A DNA stretch of 64,000 nucleotides from Camellia lanceoleosa. Its lineage: Eukaryota > Streptophyta > Magnoliopsida > Ericales > Theaceae. Below are positions 47,022 through 59,137 of this stretch, piece after piece (positions within the stretch are counted from its first letter, which is position 1; each line of letters begins with the position of its first letter). The translations under genes were made by a program, and so were the position numbers. Below the pieces are notes generated by a model. That model searched no databases. It saw nothing but the letters and a program-made list of their open reading frames with translations, and was not told the origin of the DNA. Location: the NCBI GenBank assembly GCA_025200525.1, contig CM045762.1:108970734-109034733 (forward strand), given 5' to 3'.

Positions 47022-48220
47022 CAAAATGCGTACTTTTTAAAAACCTTTCATCTTTCAAAACCCTTAACTGTTGAACTCAACTATTGACAGAGCTTTGTCA
47101 TCAATCTTTGTTCGCCGTTGATCTGTTCATCATTGATCTTTGTCATAAGCGATCTCTTATAGCTGACCTCTCTTCGCTGTCGATCTCCCTCACAGGGAAC
47201 CTTTCACTGTCGACCTCTCTCCCCCGTCAATATCTTTGCTGCCATGTTCGAACATGTTTTATAGAACAATTTGTACTTGTTTGGACATGTGTTGCCGAAC
47301 ATTATAAAAACGTAAAATCTTATGTCTATGAATAAGTTTGACCCATCAAAGTTTAACAAATAAAGATAAGTATGCATCAAATAGTTTGATTAACAAATAA
47401 AATTAAAGTTAATTGAATAACCAAAACAGAAGTATGCATTAAGATTATATCCAAAGTGCCATACATATGAATATTGGCCGGGTAGATTTTGCTGACTTCA
47501 TAATCCAAAAAAAATCAAAACATTTTTGTCATTTTTTTTTTTTTGTTTTTAAAAAAAACTTATCATTATAAGGTTAACCTCTTCTGACGTGTGAACATCA
47601 TCCAAGTTGTGAACCTCCTCTGAACTTCTATTGTGATGCTCCATTTATCTTATGATATTCGGGTTGTCAAAAAAACTTTCACTCATCGCCATTATCAGAG
47701 AAGTGTATGCTATTGAATAGTTGCCGCCAGAAGTAGTTGGAAAATTAGTCGTCAGAGGGTTTTGAGGGTTTTAACGTGTGTGAGTGGTGATAGAAGTAGG
47801 TGCTCCGATAAACTTTATGTTATGAATTAATGAGTAGAGTTTAATTGTGAAATGAACTATTCTAAGATAATTAATGTTCTTTTTAATAATTTTGTTTGAG
47901 ATTATTATTGTAAGAAAAATAAATAATAAAAAAAAAGAAATTCTATTTATATACCATACAAACTCTATACACCGCAGATGTGTTTGGATATAAATTTCTA
48001 AATAAATAACCAATATTTAAATTTAAAGTTATCAACAAAAATAAATTTATAAATTAATATTTAAATATTTAAATTTTATTCAAAAATTTATGTGCAAATA
48101 AATTAGGCTATTCCCATATTAAGCCTCTTTTGCATCCTATTTCCCAAACTAGGCCTAGTTTTGACGGATTTCCCAAACTAGGCTAAAGCACTATTACAAA
48201 TCGCGCATTCACTGTTTGGA
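47022..48220. other. AT-rich DNA without a recognised gene
   Basis: A short pyrimidine-rich patch (47085-47235) repeats GATCT-type words. The frame over it (83 codons) has no recognisable features. The words CCCAAACTAGGC occur twice near 48145 and 48170, just before the hairpin array. Confidence 0.45.
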
Positions 48221-48224
48221 GCCC

Positions 48225-48490
48225 AAAACTTGATGAATAGTGAAGGTGCTATTGTGAATGACGATTTTAATTAAGAAAACGCTGTTTGAAATAGCGATTT
48301 TAAGGTAAATTTTTTTTTTGAATAAAAACGCTCTTCTAAATAGCGCTTTATTTCTGGATTCGTTTTGTAAAGAAAACGCTATTCTAAATAGTGACTTTAC
48401 TGTGCATTTGTTTTGTGAAGAAAACGCTATTCGTAATAGCGTTTTCACTGTTAATTAATGAAAACGCTAATTGAAAGAATGCTTTTAACA
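48225..48490. repeat. Array of 48-bp hairpin units
   Basis: Five units start at 48276, 48325, 48373, 48421 and 48461. Each begins AAAACGCT and continues into an inverted copy; the fourth (48421-48445) is perfect, AAAACGCTATT then CGT then AATAGCGTTTT. The spacings are 49, 48, 48 and 40. Two weaker units may precede (about 48187 and 48247). The minus-strand frame of 79 codons here shows a 16-residue repeat (LFRIAFSLQNE-like) only because 48 is a multiple of three. I know of no family with this array. Confidence 0.75.
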
Positions 48491-48492
48491 CT

Positions 48493-48707
48493 GCTATAAA
48501 ACACAGGTATGGCATCATTTGCAGTCACGTTTTTGACACTTAGGTTTTTCGTCTCTTGATCGATCTCTCACATTTCTCAGACTCTCTAGCTCTCACTCTC
48601 CATCTCCCTCTACTCTCAGACTTAATCACTCTCGATCTCGCTCTGCTTCAGCTCTCACTGTCGCTCTTGCTCTCGCTCTCCCTCTGCTCTCTGCTCTCAC
48701 TCTCAGT

Positions 48708-48745
<38 letters not shown>
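48493..48745 (+). promoter_or_regulatory. TATA box followed by a CT-rich leader (candidate promoter)
   Basis: CTATAAAA (48493-48500) lies about 50 bp before a long pyrimidine tract (48553-48742) that ends in a CT microsatellite. CT-rich leaders are common just after plant transcription starts. No reading frame follows, so it may drive a non-coding RNA or be a relic. Confidence 0.35.
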
Positions 48746-49252
48746 GTATGACATCTAGCTCTGTCTGTATCATTTGAATTTTATGTATTTATTTATTGTG
48801 TTTGTGAAAAATGTGAATGTGCTTGTGAAACTTTGGATGTTAGGGTTTTAAATGTGAATTATTAAATGTGTTAGGGTTTTATCAGTGTGGTTATGAAATT
48901 AGGGTTTGGAATTTTTTAAAATCAGAAATCAGGGTTTGAATTTGTGCTTTTGAATTTGTGAGATTTTTTATGCTTTTGAATTTTTGGATGTTGCTTGTGA
49001 ATTGAATATTTGGGTTTGGATTTTTTATGCTTTATCAGTGTGGTTATGAAATTAAGGTTCTAAAGATAATTGTTGCTCGATATCAGATTGTTCACACATC
49101 CTTTTAGGATGACATTTTAGGGTTCAAAAAATTAAGGGTTTTGAATCATAAATCAGGTTTGGAATATTTTGAATTTTTTGAATTTTTTAAATAAATCATA
49201 AATATGAGAATTGAGAATTGAAAATTGGAATTATGAAATTCATAAATCATAA

Positions 49253-49930
49253 ATTCATATAATTGATAATTGTTAATGTCATATTATGAAATTCATATAA
49301 TTGAGAATTGAGAATTGAAATTATGAAATGTTTATATTTTGAAATTTGAAATCAAAAATTGGAATTTTGAAATTATGCTTGTGAATCAAAATGTCTATAT
49401 TTTGAATTTTGAATTGTGAATAAACCAACCTATATTTGTTGAATTGGAAATTATTATTATTATTTTTTTTGCTTGTTAAGAGGAATTAAAAGGAAATTAG
49501 GGTTTGAAATTAGGGTTTTAAAAGTAATTTTTTTTAATTAAGAATAAAATTCAAAAAATTGAAATTCATATAATTGATAATTGTTAATGTCATATTATGA
49601 AATTCATGTAATTGAGAATTGTTGAATTGGAATTATGAAATATCTATATTTTGAAATTTGAAATTAGAAATTGAAATTTTGAAATTATGCTTGTGAATCA
49701 AAATGTCTATTATGAAATTGTTTTTTTTTTTTTTTTTTTTTTGCTTGTTAAGAGAATTAAAAGGAAATTAGGGTTTGAACTTAGGGTTTTAAAAGTAATT
49801 TTTTTTAATTACGAATAAAATTAAAAAAATTGAAATTCATATAATTCATAATTGTTAATGTCATATTATGAAATTCATATAATTGAGAATTGAGAATTAA
49901 GAATTGAAATTCATGAATTGAGAATTAAGG
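49253..49930. repeat. Tandem duplication of a ~300-bp AT-rich unit
   Basis: Unit one (about 49253-49562) and unit two (about 49563-49845) share, in order, ATTGATAATTGTTAATGTC, ATGCTTGTGAATCAAAATGT, TTGCTTGTTAAGAG, GGAAATTAGGGTTTGAA and TTTTAAAAGTAATTTTTTT. A third partial unit follows to about 49930. They differ mainly by the length of a T run and small gaps. No coding. Confidence 0.75.
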
Positions 49931-51606
49931 TGGACTGACAATTTCAATTTGAGGTCCACATAGTTACATATATATGATCATTTTTGTTTAAGAAAATAAG
50001 ACTGTAAATTGTATGATTTAATTCAAAATCTGAAAATTGAAATGAATTTGAAAAAATCAAAAGTTCAGAGATTTGAAAACAAAAAACAAAAAAACAAAAA
50101 ATGAATTTAGTGCATAATTACCCATATAACTGATATAAGGGTATTTTTGGAAAATCTAAAATATGAGACATAAACACCCAAAGAAGACTTCTCTTTATAA
50201 TAGAACTACATATATATACACCTTTATTCAGTATTTCATTTGGTAATATCAATGTGGGGTTGTATACTTGAGAAATGGTATTTGAATCTGTCGCCTATTA
50301 TACTATATGAGAAATGGTATTTATCACATGATTTATTTCACTATACTATTTGACCCTCTAGGTGTATTTATTCAATTCAAGACATTGTGCATATTTAATA
50401 AAGGGCAAATTTCACTTCAATGTGCATGTGCAAACTACCCATATAATTTGGAAATAACTATAATGTTCCTGTGGAAGGGGGTTATGTTCTTATTTTCAAA
50501 TATCAGAGGTAAATCACACATAAAGTAAAGTAAAGGGGGGTTAAAGTCAATTTCATCTTTCAAAAAAATGACACATATAATATGAATTTCAATTAAGAAT
50601 ACTAAGTATATGGAAAGATTAACGTTTTTTCATAAGTTACAATTTATGAAACTAATTTCTACTAAATGAAATTATTAAAAAATATATATATTTAATTTTG
50701 AATGTATTTTATTAAAAAAAATATTTGTATTGACTTCAAAATAATAAATGAAAAGATCATGTTCTCTCAAATAAAAGATCATGTTCTCTCAAATATTTAA
50801 TTTTGACTCTATTTAAATTAAAAAATTTTGGTTTAATTTCGTTTGGTTTATTTCACTATATTTGGGGTTAGGCACCCAGAATATGATTAAAAAATTTAAT
50901 AAGCTAAATTTGTAATACATATAATAGCATTATAGTAGAAATTAAAATTTCCTCACAAAACTTAATAAAATTTGAAAAAGATCGTCATTTCTGCTTTGTG
51001 ACTGTCCACCACCATTGAGAAAGAAAATCTGAACATTATGTTTTAATGATTTTTATTTTTATTTATATAATTAGAAGTCATTATTACAGTACTTATAATA
51101 TATGCATGAAAAGAGTCTTAAAATATTTTAATTAATAGTCCATAGCAATTTCGTAGGTAAGAAGGACAAAAAAAAAATAATGGCACTTTGATAGGTAAGC
51201 TTGTGTTTCATAATACCAAATAATTGGTACGGATGGCCCGATAGATTCACATGGATAACTATCCAAAATTTACTGCATAGATTTAACCGCCAACTTCAAT
51301 TTTCTCCTTAATTTTTGGCCATTATAAATTATCTCTCTAATTATTTTTTTCTTACTTTTCAGAACAACCCAAAATGAGTTTTTTCTTTTAATTTCATAAC
51401 AAAGTCTCTATGGCCTCTAAAAAGTGGACGAGGGTTACTAGTTCACATAGGAAATAACTTTGTCATTAAGGTCCCTAATGCCACAAGTTTGAACAAATCA
51501 AATTAACTTATCTGTAATTGTCCATAAATCTGAAGAATTGGATCACCAGTTTTAAAAAATTAATAACAATGTTTGAAACCTCTATTTTATATTATCCAAA
51601 TCAATC
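49931..51606. other. AT-rich DNA without a gene
   Basis: No coding region or known repeat is recognised. The words AAAAGATCATGTTCTCTCAA occur twice in tandem near 50752-50790. Confidence 0.5.
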
Positions 51607-52211
51607 GAGTTTGTAACGCCCTCAAAATTATACATAAAACCCATCATTTTAGACATACAATGATATAAAGAAATCAATGCCTTTCCATTCATCAGAGTAG
51701 TTCTTACAACAGTATTACATGTTAACAATAAAAGCAAATACCCTACAGGCTTACAGCTTTCCAAGTTAACACTTGGTTACACAAAAGAAGAGTACTAACT
51801 CTATACAAAATAGGCCCTTGGCTTGATATACATGTAATACAAACAAAAGAATCAAAAAGAGTCTTCAACTCCCATATCCATCCAAGCTAAGTCCTTGGAG
51901 GTGACATGCTACCTGTACCTGAAAATAATGTCCCATATAGGGTGAGCCAACGCCCAGTAGGGATATACTAAACACAGTATGGACGATAACTAAGACATTA
52001 GCAATTGATAAATGTTTAAATCACATAAATCAATTCATAATTCATTTCCATAACATGACCACCATATCTATGTTCCATTTCATTTTTCATTTCTTATCAA
52101 GTTCACAATTCACAGCACCGGCTCAGAACCTGGCCAACAACTTACATTAAATAGTAACTCATATTAAACGATTCCCATTTCACAATAGATAAGCCTACTA
52201 GCTATATAAAG

Positions 52212-52377
52212 ACTTCGATAAACGAGCATACAAGCTATATCAACATTTCAACAGATAAGCATACAAGCTGTATCCACACTTTAACAGATAAGCATATGAG
52301 ATATATCAACACTTCCATAGATAAGCATAAGAGCTGTATCAACACATTAACTGACAAACATATGAGCTGTATCAGCG
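52212..52377. repeat. ~37-bp tandem repeat in the solo LTR
   Basis: About five units of AGATAAGCATACAAGCTG followed by TATCAACACTT repeat with small changes. Confidence 0.75.
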
Positions 52378-52460
52378 GAGTCCATCCCCTATCTTCTCCC
52401 AAGCAACATCCGGTTTAGAGGTTCATCCCTTATCTTCCCTTAAACCGTGGAGTACATCCC

Positions 52461-54865
52461 TGTCACGACCCAAACCCGCCCCCATAGGTTTGGCACCGTA
52501 ACCGGCCAGTAATCCGTGGATTACCTACGGCCTCAGAAGACATTAACAAATATTAAGGGGGCTGCGGAAGCAATAATATAAAATAAACAAGGTCCAATGA
52601 GCTGTGATGACATACATGGGACAGAAAATTTTAAAACTTATATATATACATAGCATGCCAGTCAAAGTACACCAATATGTACAGAATATTTACATAAGTA
52701 CATCCCAAGATCCGACTTTACAAAAACACTACCACTGACTAGCATGAAGTACAAAACTGCCACGGTGATAGGCTTCAGGCGGAGCCTCCTCGGGAGGCGC
52801 AACAGGTGGCAGACCAAAAACAAAAACAGAGGGCCATCAACTCGGCGAGGTCTTGTCTTACCACCTACATATATATAATAAAGCGTGGCGAAAGCCCGTG
52901 AATAATAAACGAGTAAAGGGTTGAAATGAATGGGTCCATCTGATTGAAATTCAAATTGAGTTCATATCAAGCCATACTTGTATAGATCATTTACTGAAAT
53001 CGAAGTCTTACGTAAATATCGTGAAACGATCAATAACCCTCACTGTCTGATTGACCCAAAAGGGCGGCCTTAAAGGCTAACAGTTGACCCATAAAGGGGC
53101 GGCCATAAAACCAAGCGATTGACCCACGTGCACGGAGACAATACAGTTGGCCCATAAGGGACGTAATAAACAGTTGGCTCATGAGACGTACAGTTGGCCC
53201 ATGAAGGGACGTAAGGATCCATAAACAGTTGGCTCATGAGACGTACAGTTGGCCCATAAAGGGACGAAACAGAACACAATTGAGGCTAAGAATGTCACGT
53301 ATACATTTCAGAAAACATTGGACAACCATTCATTCATACAGAAACATCATTTCAGAAAACAGATCTTGTTTCATCACACAGAAAATAGATACAATTGAAC
53401 ATAACTTTACTAAGTTATTACTCACAGTGGGCGTTGATACGAGTGGACGAAGTCAAGAGGGTCAAACGGGTTGCGGCACGTGACCTACATAACACATTAC
53501 GGATACACACTTTGAAATATGCGCTCAAATTGTACAAAAACTTGCATCAACGATTCTAAGTGTGTACCTAACCCCTTAACCTTAGTATGGAGTCTTAATC
53601 ATGGCCTAGGAATGCCTAGGGTGGAATGAGGGTGCAAAATGGCCTTAGAAAACATTTTTCAAAAGTTGCTGAAAATAAGAGCCTCGCTCGAGCGAGCTTC
53701 CAAAATCAGAGGCTTCGCTCGAGCAAGCTTCCAAAATCAGAGGCTTCGCTCAAGCGAGACTTCCTTCGCTCGAGCGGTCGATGAACAAGAAAATATCGAT
53801 TTTTCCCAGCGATGGTAAGCTCGATGCTCGCCGGCGAGCTTAAAAATAAAGGGGCTCGCTCGAGCGAGGAAGCCAAATCTGGAATTTCCAGATTTGTCTC
53901 CCAAGTTCGAACCAAGCATTCTACAACCCAAAACTCAACCTCTTGGGCCCAAAATCTGTAAAAACACTTTAAACTCATAGTATATCAAGTTTCAAAAGCC
54001 AATTTGTAAAATCAAGGGCCAAGAGTGAGTCAATTTGAGCACCATTTACAAACCCATTTTCAAGAACAAAATGTAATCCCACATGCATGAATTCAAATGC
54101 ATTTCAAAGCTTCAAATCATGATCCATGGCATCATTAAACCCAGAATTTTGATGAATTCATGAACTCTAACAAAAATATAGACATGCATGCCAAATTGGG
54201 ATGAAAACAACCTCAAATGGCAAGGGTATACACATGCATGCATGATATACTACCCAATTCCACCATTTCTAACCAAATCTAGAATTTAAACTTCTACAAG
54301 TCAAGAAACTTGCAAGAGCTAGTTCAATTACACAAATGAGAGGGTGAATTCTTACCTTAAACCCTTAGTTTCAAGTCTAGGAGCTTAATGTTGCTATAAA
54401 CCTTCAAATCTCCTAGTGTCTAGCCAAGATTGTAATTGAACTCAAGTTTTCACTCCCCTCTCCCTCTTGCCTACGTTTTTCCTCAGCCAAAATGATGAAA
54501 ATGGTGTCACACAAGATGAAACAAAGGAGCCCACTTACAATGGCAAAAGGGTAATTACGGCAACTTATGTGTTTAGTTTATTTTAATCTAATTTAATCAT
54601 ACCTAATCATATTTTGGATAAATATACCATTAAATCGTATAAAATCCCACTAGTCTAAAACACCAATCAATTTCGAAATCGGGCGCCGATAAGGCTTTCA
54701 ATTTGCAGTTTAAAGTCTAAAACACGAACAGATATTCCGACACCGAACAGATAAAAACACATAAGTCATGCAATGCACATGCAAATAAATTCCAGATTTT
54801 TCCCTTAATTATTATTAGACATAATTAAGTCCCAATTAGCGTTAATTAGGGTCGGGGTTATTACA
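52461..54865 (-). mobile_element. Ty3-gypsy solo LTR (chromovirus-like), nested
   Basis: It is bounded by TGTCACGACCCAAACCCGCC and GGGTCGGGGTTATTACA, 2,405 bp, with the perfect duplication ATCCC (52456-52460 and 54866-54870). It is a relative of the LTRs at 35548 and 39317. A ~58-bp tandem repeat with ACAGTTGGCCCAT and GAGACGTACAGTTGG lies at 53130-53270. GCTCGAGCGAG words cluster at 53690-53870, the place where the relatives carry CACGTG words. Confidence 0.9.
53690..53870. repeat. Cluster of CGCTCGAGCG palindromes
   Basis: TCGCTCGAGCGAG and near copies recur five to six times, with CTTCCAAAATCAGAGGCTTC as linker in the first three. Confidence 0.85.
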
Positions 54866-55659
54866 ATCCCTTATCTCCTCCCACACACACAACGTATATG
54901 CACAAAGGTCATATACTCAATCAAACAATACATAACGTTAATGTATTCTATCAACCGTCATACTCTATGACACATCCAATTGATTAGTTTTAGTTTGCCT
55001 AATCATCATGCATTGTCTACAACAATCACAACTACCCTCCACCGGTAGCCCAAAGCAATTATTTCTAAACAGGTAATAAAAGCCCCAACAGATAAAAATA
55101 TCAATGTTTTAAAAAGGAAGCGATTAATAAATCCAACTCCACCATTCTACCATATAATGAGCCAATTTCATTATTTCCAACTCAATTCCATATAATCACA
55201 ATTTTTCCAAACTAATTATACCAATTAATTTAGTCAACAAATTAGGGTTCTCTACCCCATTTCCCAACATCAACCCAATGGTTCAAATATCAACAACTAA
55301 CAACAATAGCATCATTTTGAAACCCAAAATACACATTTTAGAATCAAAATAACAAAACCCACTTCCAACATTTTCAAACCCCAACTTCTCAAAATCAACC
55401 ATTTAACAAAATACCCAAAGATCTAGGTTAAAACCCATAAGAGTGAGTAAGAATCCCTACCTCAAATTCGGAGCTCGAATGAGAAGTTGAAGGAAACCAA
55501 AATGCTCCAAACACCAAGATCCACGGATCAAAACAAAGCCCTCGACGATCAATACAACTTTTACAAAGACCGAAGGAAAGGAAAGCACCCTAACTAGATC
55601 AAATCCTAGAGAGAAGGGAGTTTCTAGAGAGAGGGGCTCTCAAAAATGTTTTTGGGAAA

Positions 55660-55696
<37 letters not shown>

Positions 55697-55739
55697 TAAA
55701 AAGTGATTTCAAGATGCCCAGCTACCAACTGATATATGA

Positions 55740-56065
55740 CATTTCCGCTCGAGCAGAGAACACAACGCTCGAGCGTCAAGAACAAAAGACTAGGTCCGCT
55801 AGAGCGCAATAAGGCCCGCTCGAGCTCCAAGACACAGGAATAAAGTACATCCGCTCGAGCGCGAGAACCAGTCCGCTCGAGCGTGGATTTCCCCCTCCCA
55901 GAACATACACTGAAAATGTACCACCCGCTCGAGCGCCAATAAGACCGCTCGAGCGCAGGAAACCCGCTCGAGCGTAGAAAACACACCTGCAGAAGTTTTG
56001 CAGGGACACAAAATACTGGAAGATTGTAAACTCTGCTCGAGTGCAATAATACTCGCTCGAGTGGA
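55740..56065. repeat. Second cluster of CGCTCGAGCG palindromes
   Basis: About eleven CGCTCGAGCG or one-change variants lie in 325 bp, with unrelated linkers of 10-50 bp. They give the artefactual LERA/ARAG repeats in overlapping frames. Confidence 0.88.
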
Positions 56066-56250
56066 CCATCCAAAAACTGTGCAACAACAATGGGAGCCAA
56101 AACTCTACCAACCTGAATCAACCAAGCCCAACACATCCTAAAACCCAAACGAATCGATTTAAAGGATGACAACAAGACAATTACAACTAACAACTTCACG
56201 GAACCGAGTCCGGAATACAACTGAACAGTAAAGGGACAACCTATAGAGTT

Positions 56251-57060
56251 CTTTCAACTCAATGGAACAAATATTTAATTATCTACAAAACTTACACTAT
56301 GATTTAAGATGTTTGTATGATTTGTCCAATTTTGTCCAGTTTCACTAAATAAGAAAAATACTTGATAGAATGAAGTGTTTTTTAAATGTGTGATATATCT
56401 GTCTACCTTATCAAAATACTAAAAAATAGATCAAGATTTATGAAAAGAAAACAAAATAAGTGTTTTTAAAATTGGTCCCGCTTACATGCGTACGATTAAA
56501 TCATTGCCTAAATTAACGGTTGTGTAGAGTCATTATTATTATTTATTTATTTATTTTCAGTGAATACCTTTTAAAAATTGATCATATTGAGGGAGGGATC
56601 ATAAGAAGTTATTGCTGCTATGTGATTCAAAATTTATTTTTCGCCACTAATTCAAAAGAATGAAGACAAGAAGTATAGTTGTTCTGATGTTTTTTTTAAA
56701 TTAAGACAAGAGAGCAATGACAACAAAGAACATTCACGCAGAAAAGATAATAGTCTTCAAATAGGAAGTAAATAAAAACTTCACGTAGAGATGAAATCTC
56801 AGTTGATGTTTTATACGAATAAAAATAAGTGAGAAAAATGAGAAAATAAACAGTAATAATCAAATTGAGACACAAATATACAGCTGACAAAATATAAGTT
56901 GAAGTAATGTTTCATGTCTACAGTTCCTTCAACCCTGGAAAATATAAATTGACAAAAAATGAGAGTGTTGATTTTTATAGGAAAATGTCACTTATGATAT
57001 AAATGTCACTTCTGGAAAATTTATTGTTGTTCTTTTAATGTTTATTTTACAAGTAGAATT
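56251..57060. other. AT-rich DNA without a recognised gene
   Basis: This lies just upstream of the Mutator-like transposase block and may include the element's terminal repeat or promoter, but I could not recognise either. Confidence 0.4.
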
Positions 57061-57066
57061 TGATAT

Positions 57067-57383
57067 ATGTATATTGTTGATATTTTAATGTTTATTGTTT
57101 CATTGAAGCAAGTATATGGCAACTGTTCCAATTATCTTCTACTGGGGGGAAACATAATTCGGGATCCCGATGAAGGTGTGTCTTATGATGCTGAGCCGGA
57201 AGGGATATATGGGGTGCAACTTGGCACCACACTTAGCAATTTGGAGGAGATGTTTATGTCCAAGGTGGCAAGTTACGGGGAAACAGTCCGATTGATCTTC
57301 AAATGTAGATATCCTTATCGCCAGTGGCAAGCAACCAGCAAATACAAAATATTACCGATAAATGACAATGAGGCGTTGAACAT
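57067..57383 (+). pseudogene. N-terminal block of a Mutator-like transposase, interrupted
   Basis: The frame reads SNYLLLGGNIIRDPDEGVSY, GIYGVQLGTTLSNLEEMF and KYKILPINDNEALN, then runs into LTR sequence at 57384. It continues after the LTR at 62693 with TVLSIGGSFQPP. This resembles the N-terminal region of plant MuDR-type proteins (a small domain before the DNA-binding domain). The true start is not certain; an intron end (CATTGAAG) may precede CAAGTATATGG at 57110. The transposase would cut and paste its element through its terminal repeats. The 5.3-kb insertion disables it. Confidence 0.75.
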
Positions 57384-59137
57384 CAGACGCCCGAGCATCC
57401 GGGAAGAGTGCGAGTCCCCGTTACGGTTCGATATTGGGTCACTACAGTTGAAGGACTCAAATGTCACGGTTCTCAATCTTGAATCAAGAGTCCAAATCGG
57501 CAAATCGTTTTGAAAGCAGATTTTTGAAAGAAGTGCCAAACATGGATCGCTTCGCCGGAATCTGATCGCCACCTAAATATTTTTAATGGGAAATTTAGGA
57601 AACCACGACTCGGTGCCAAAGGCCACGTGTCCGTCATCACCAAAGTTGCCTCGGCTCGGGGACTTGGGTACAATTGGGGAAAGGTCACCGTGAGCACCCA
57701 CTTCGCCCGGTCAAAGACCGGCCTCTACTAACCATGATATCTGTTTTTGAAAACATTGTGAGTTCTTATTCCGGTTATTAGCCTAGGTTACTATGTGATG
57801 CGCACAGCAAACAAGTATAGACTGAATCGCCTGAATTAGAACAAAACATTTCATGTCTGTTTGTTTGAAAATGGTTTGATGATGCTACCCGCAGGTAGGC
57901 TAAGACGTGGATTTGCCACCCTCGGGTGGACTTAGAAAACATGATTTTGCCACTATCTAGTGGGCTTAAAACAAACATTTGATGAATTGTCCCAATTCAA
58001 GTAACTCAACCTCCACCCACGGGCATTCAAGGCAGTTATATCACATAAGCATTTAGCCTCATGGTAAGCATGTTTTTTATGGCAGTCACTCACACGCATG
58101 CAAGGATGCTAAAGCATAAAAGCTCACCGAGTACTCCAAGCCAAAATAGAAGCTCGTTAGAAATCCATGCATGATCCTAAGTATACAGCAATGCCTAATG
58201 CAACACATGCAAGAATGCAAACTATAGCAGGCTCGGCTGTCCTAAACATGGCATGTGAAATGCTACAGCTATCAAGCATTCAATTTGGAATTGAAATACA
58301 AATGCAGTTTGTATGATGCAGAGCAGTCGTGCAAAACAGATGAATGATGCAAACATGCTGTCATACTGTATGCTAATTGAAATATGCCCTATATCTAACC
58401 ATCGTAAGCAGGTAAATAAAAGGGAGAAAGAAATGGGGGTTGGAAGACATACATCACACTCACCCACACTTATTACAATTATGCCCTCGCGCAGAGGGTC
58501 CGAATAAATAATAATACAGTCCGAAAATAAAAGAATAATACAGTCCGAATATTACAGTCTGAATAATATACAAATTTCTAAATAATTAATAAATTAACTA
58601 AGAAAAACTGTAAACTGGCATGCAAGCCAGGGGGCTGCCTTGACTCCGCTCCGGATAATGAAGTGATGCATGTTTGGGCTGTTTTGCGCGGAAATCCACG
58701 GCGATGCCCCGATTAGCCTCTGTTTGCAATATTCCCTCGAAATGCGTGCCAGACTCCGAAAAGTTGCTGATTCTTCATTTTTGCTGCAACAGAGAGCAGG
58801 AAAGGGGCATAGCAATGTATTTCACAAATATATGCATGCCTCGATCCTCGTGCCACCAATCACGCATATCGATGCATGATGGCCGAGGAGCCGAATTGCA
58901 CAACTCAATATAGGATGAATGCACATGAATGCTACAACAAAACCTAACTCCATCATGGATAATCCGGAGTGTCGGTAACTTGGGAATTGAGACCCGTTCC
59001 GTCACTCGGAGTACGGAACGTGCCTCGTTTCCCGTGCCCGGACTAACTCTTATCCCGAACACGATGCAATATGCATGATATGCATGAATGCAAACAAAAT
59101 ACAATCCTAGCAAGCTCAATGCTATGAAAATGAGATG

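Larger units (their letters stand above)
51612..56245 (-). mobile_element. Gypsy-type solo LTR with CTCGAG words and a nested solo LTR
   Basis: The left end TGTAACGCCCTC and the right end ACAACCTATA are flanked by a perfect GAGTT duplication (51607-51611 and 56246-56250). Subtracting the nested solo LTR (52461-54865) and its duplication leaves about 2.2 kb. The left end (complement GGGCGTTACA) looks like an LTR 3' end, so the minus strand is inferred. The right end lacks the canonical TG/CA, which is a weakness. It holds a 37-bp tandem repeat and a cluster of GCTCGAGC words. The 198-residue frame here is an artefact of that cluster. Confidence 0.65.

Noticed and set aside
48209..48448. A small protein with 16-residue repeats on the minus strand
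   Set aside because: The repeat follows from the 48-bp DNA period. The hairpin symmetry explains the sequence better, and the frame has no conserved start or context.
55624..56220. A 198-codon minus-strand open frame, one of the longest in the window
   Set aside because: Its length comes from the GCTCGAGC palindrome cluster, which lacks stops in several frames (overlapping frames are open too). It lies inside a solo LTR and shows only Leu-Glu-Arg and Ala-Arg-Ala repeats.
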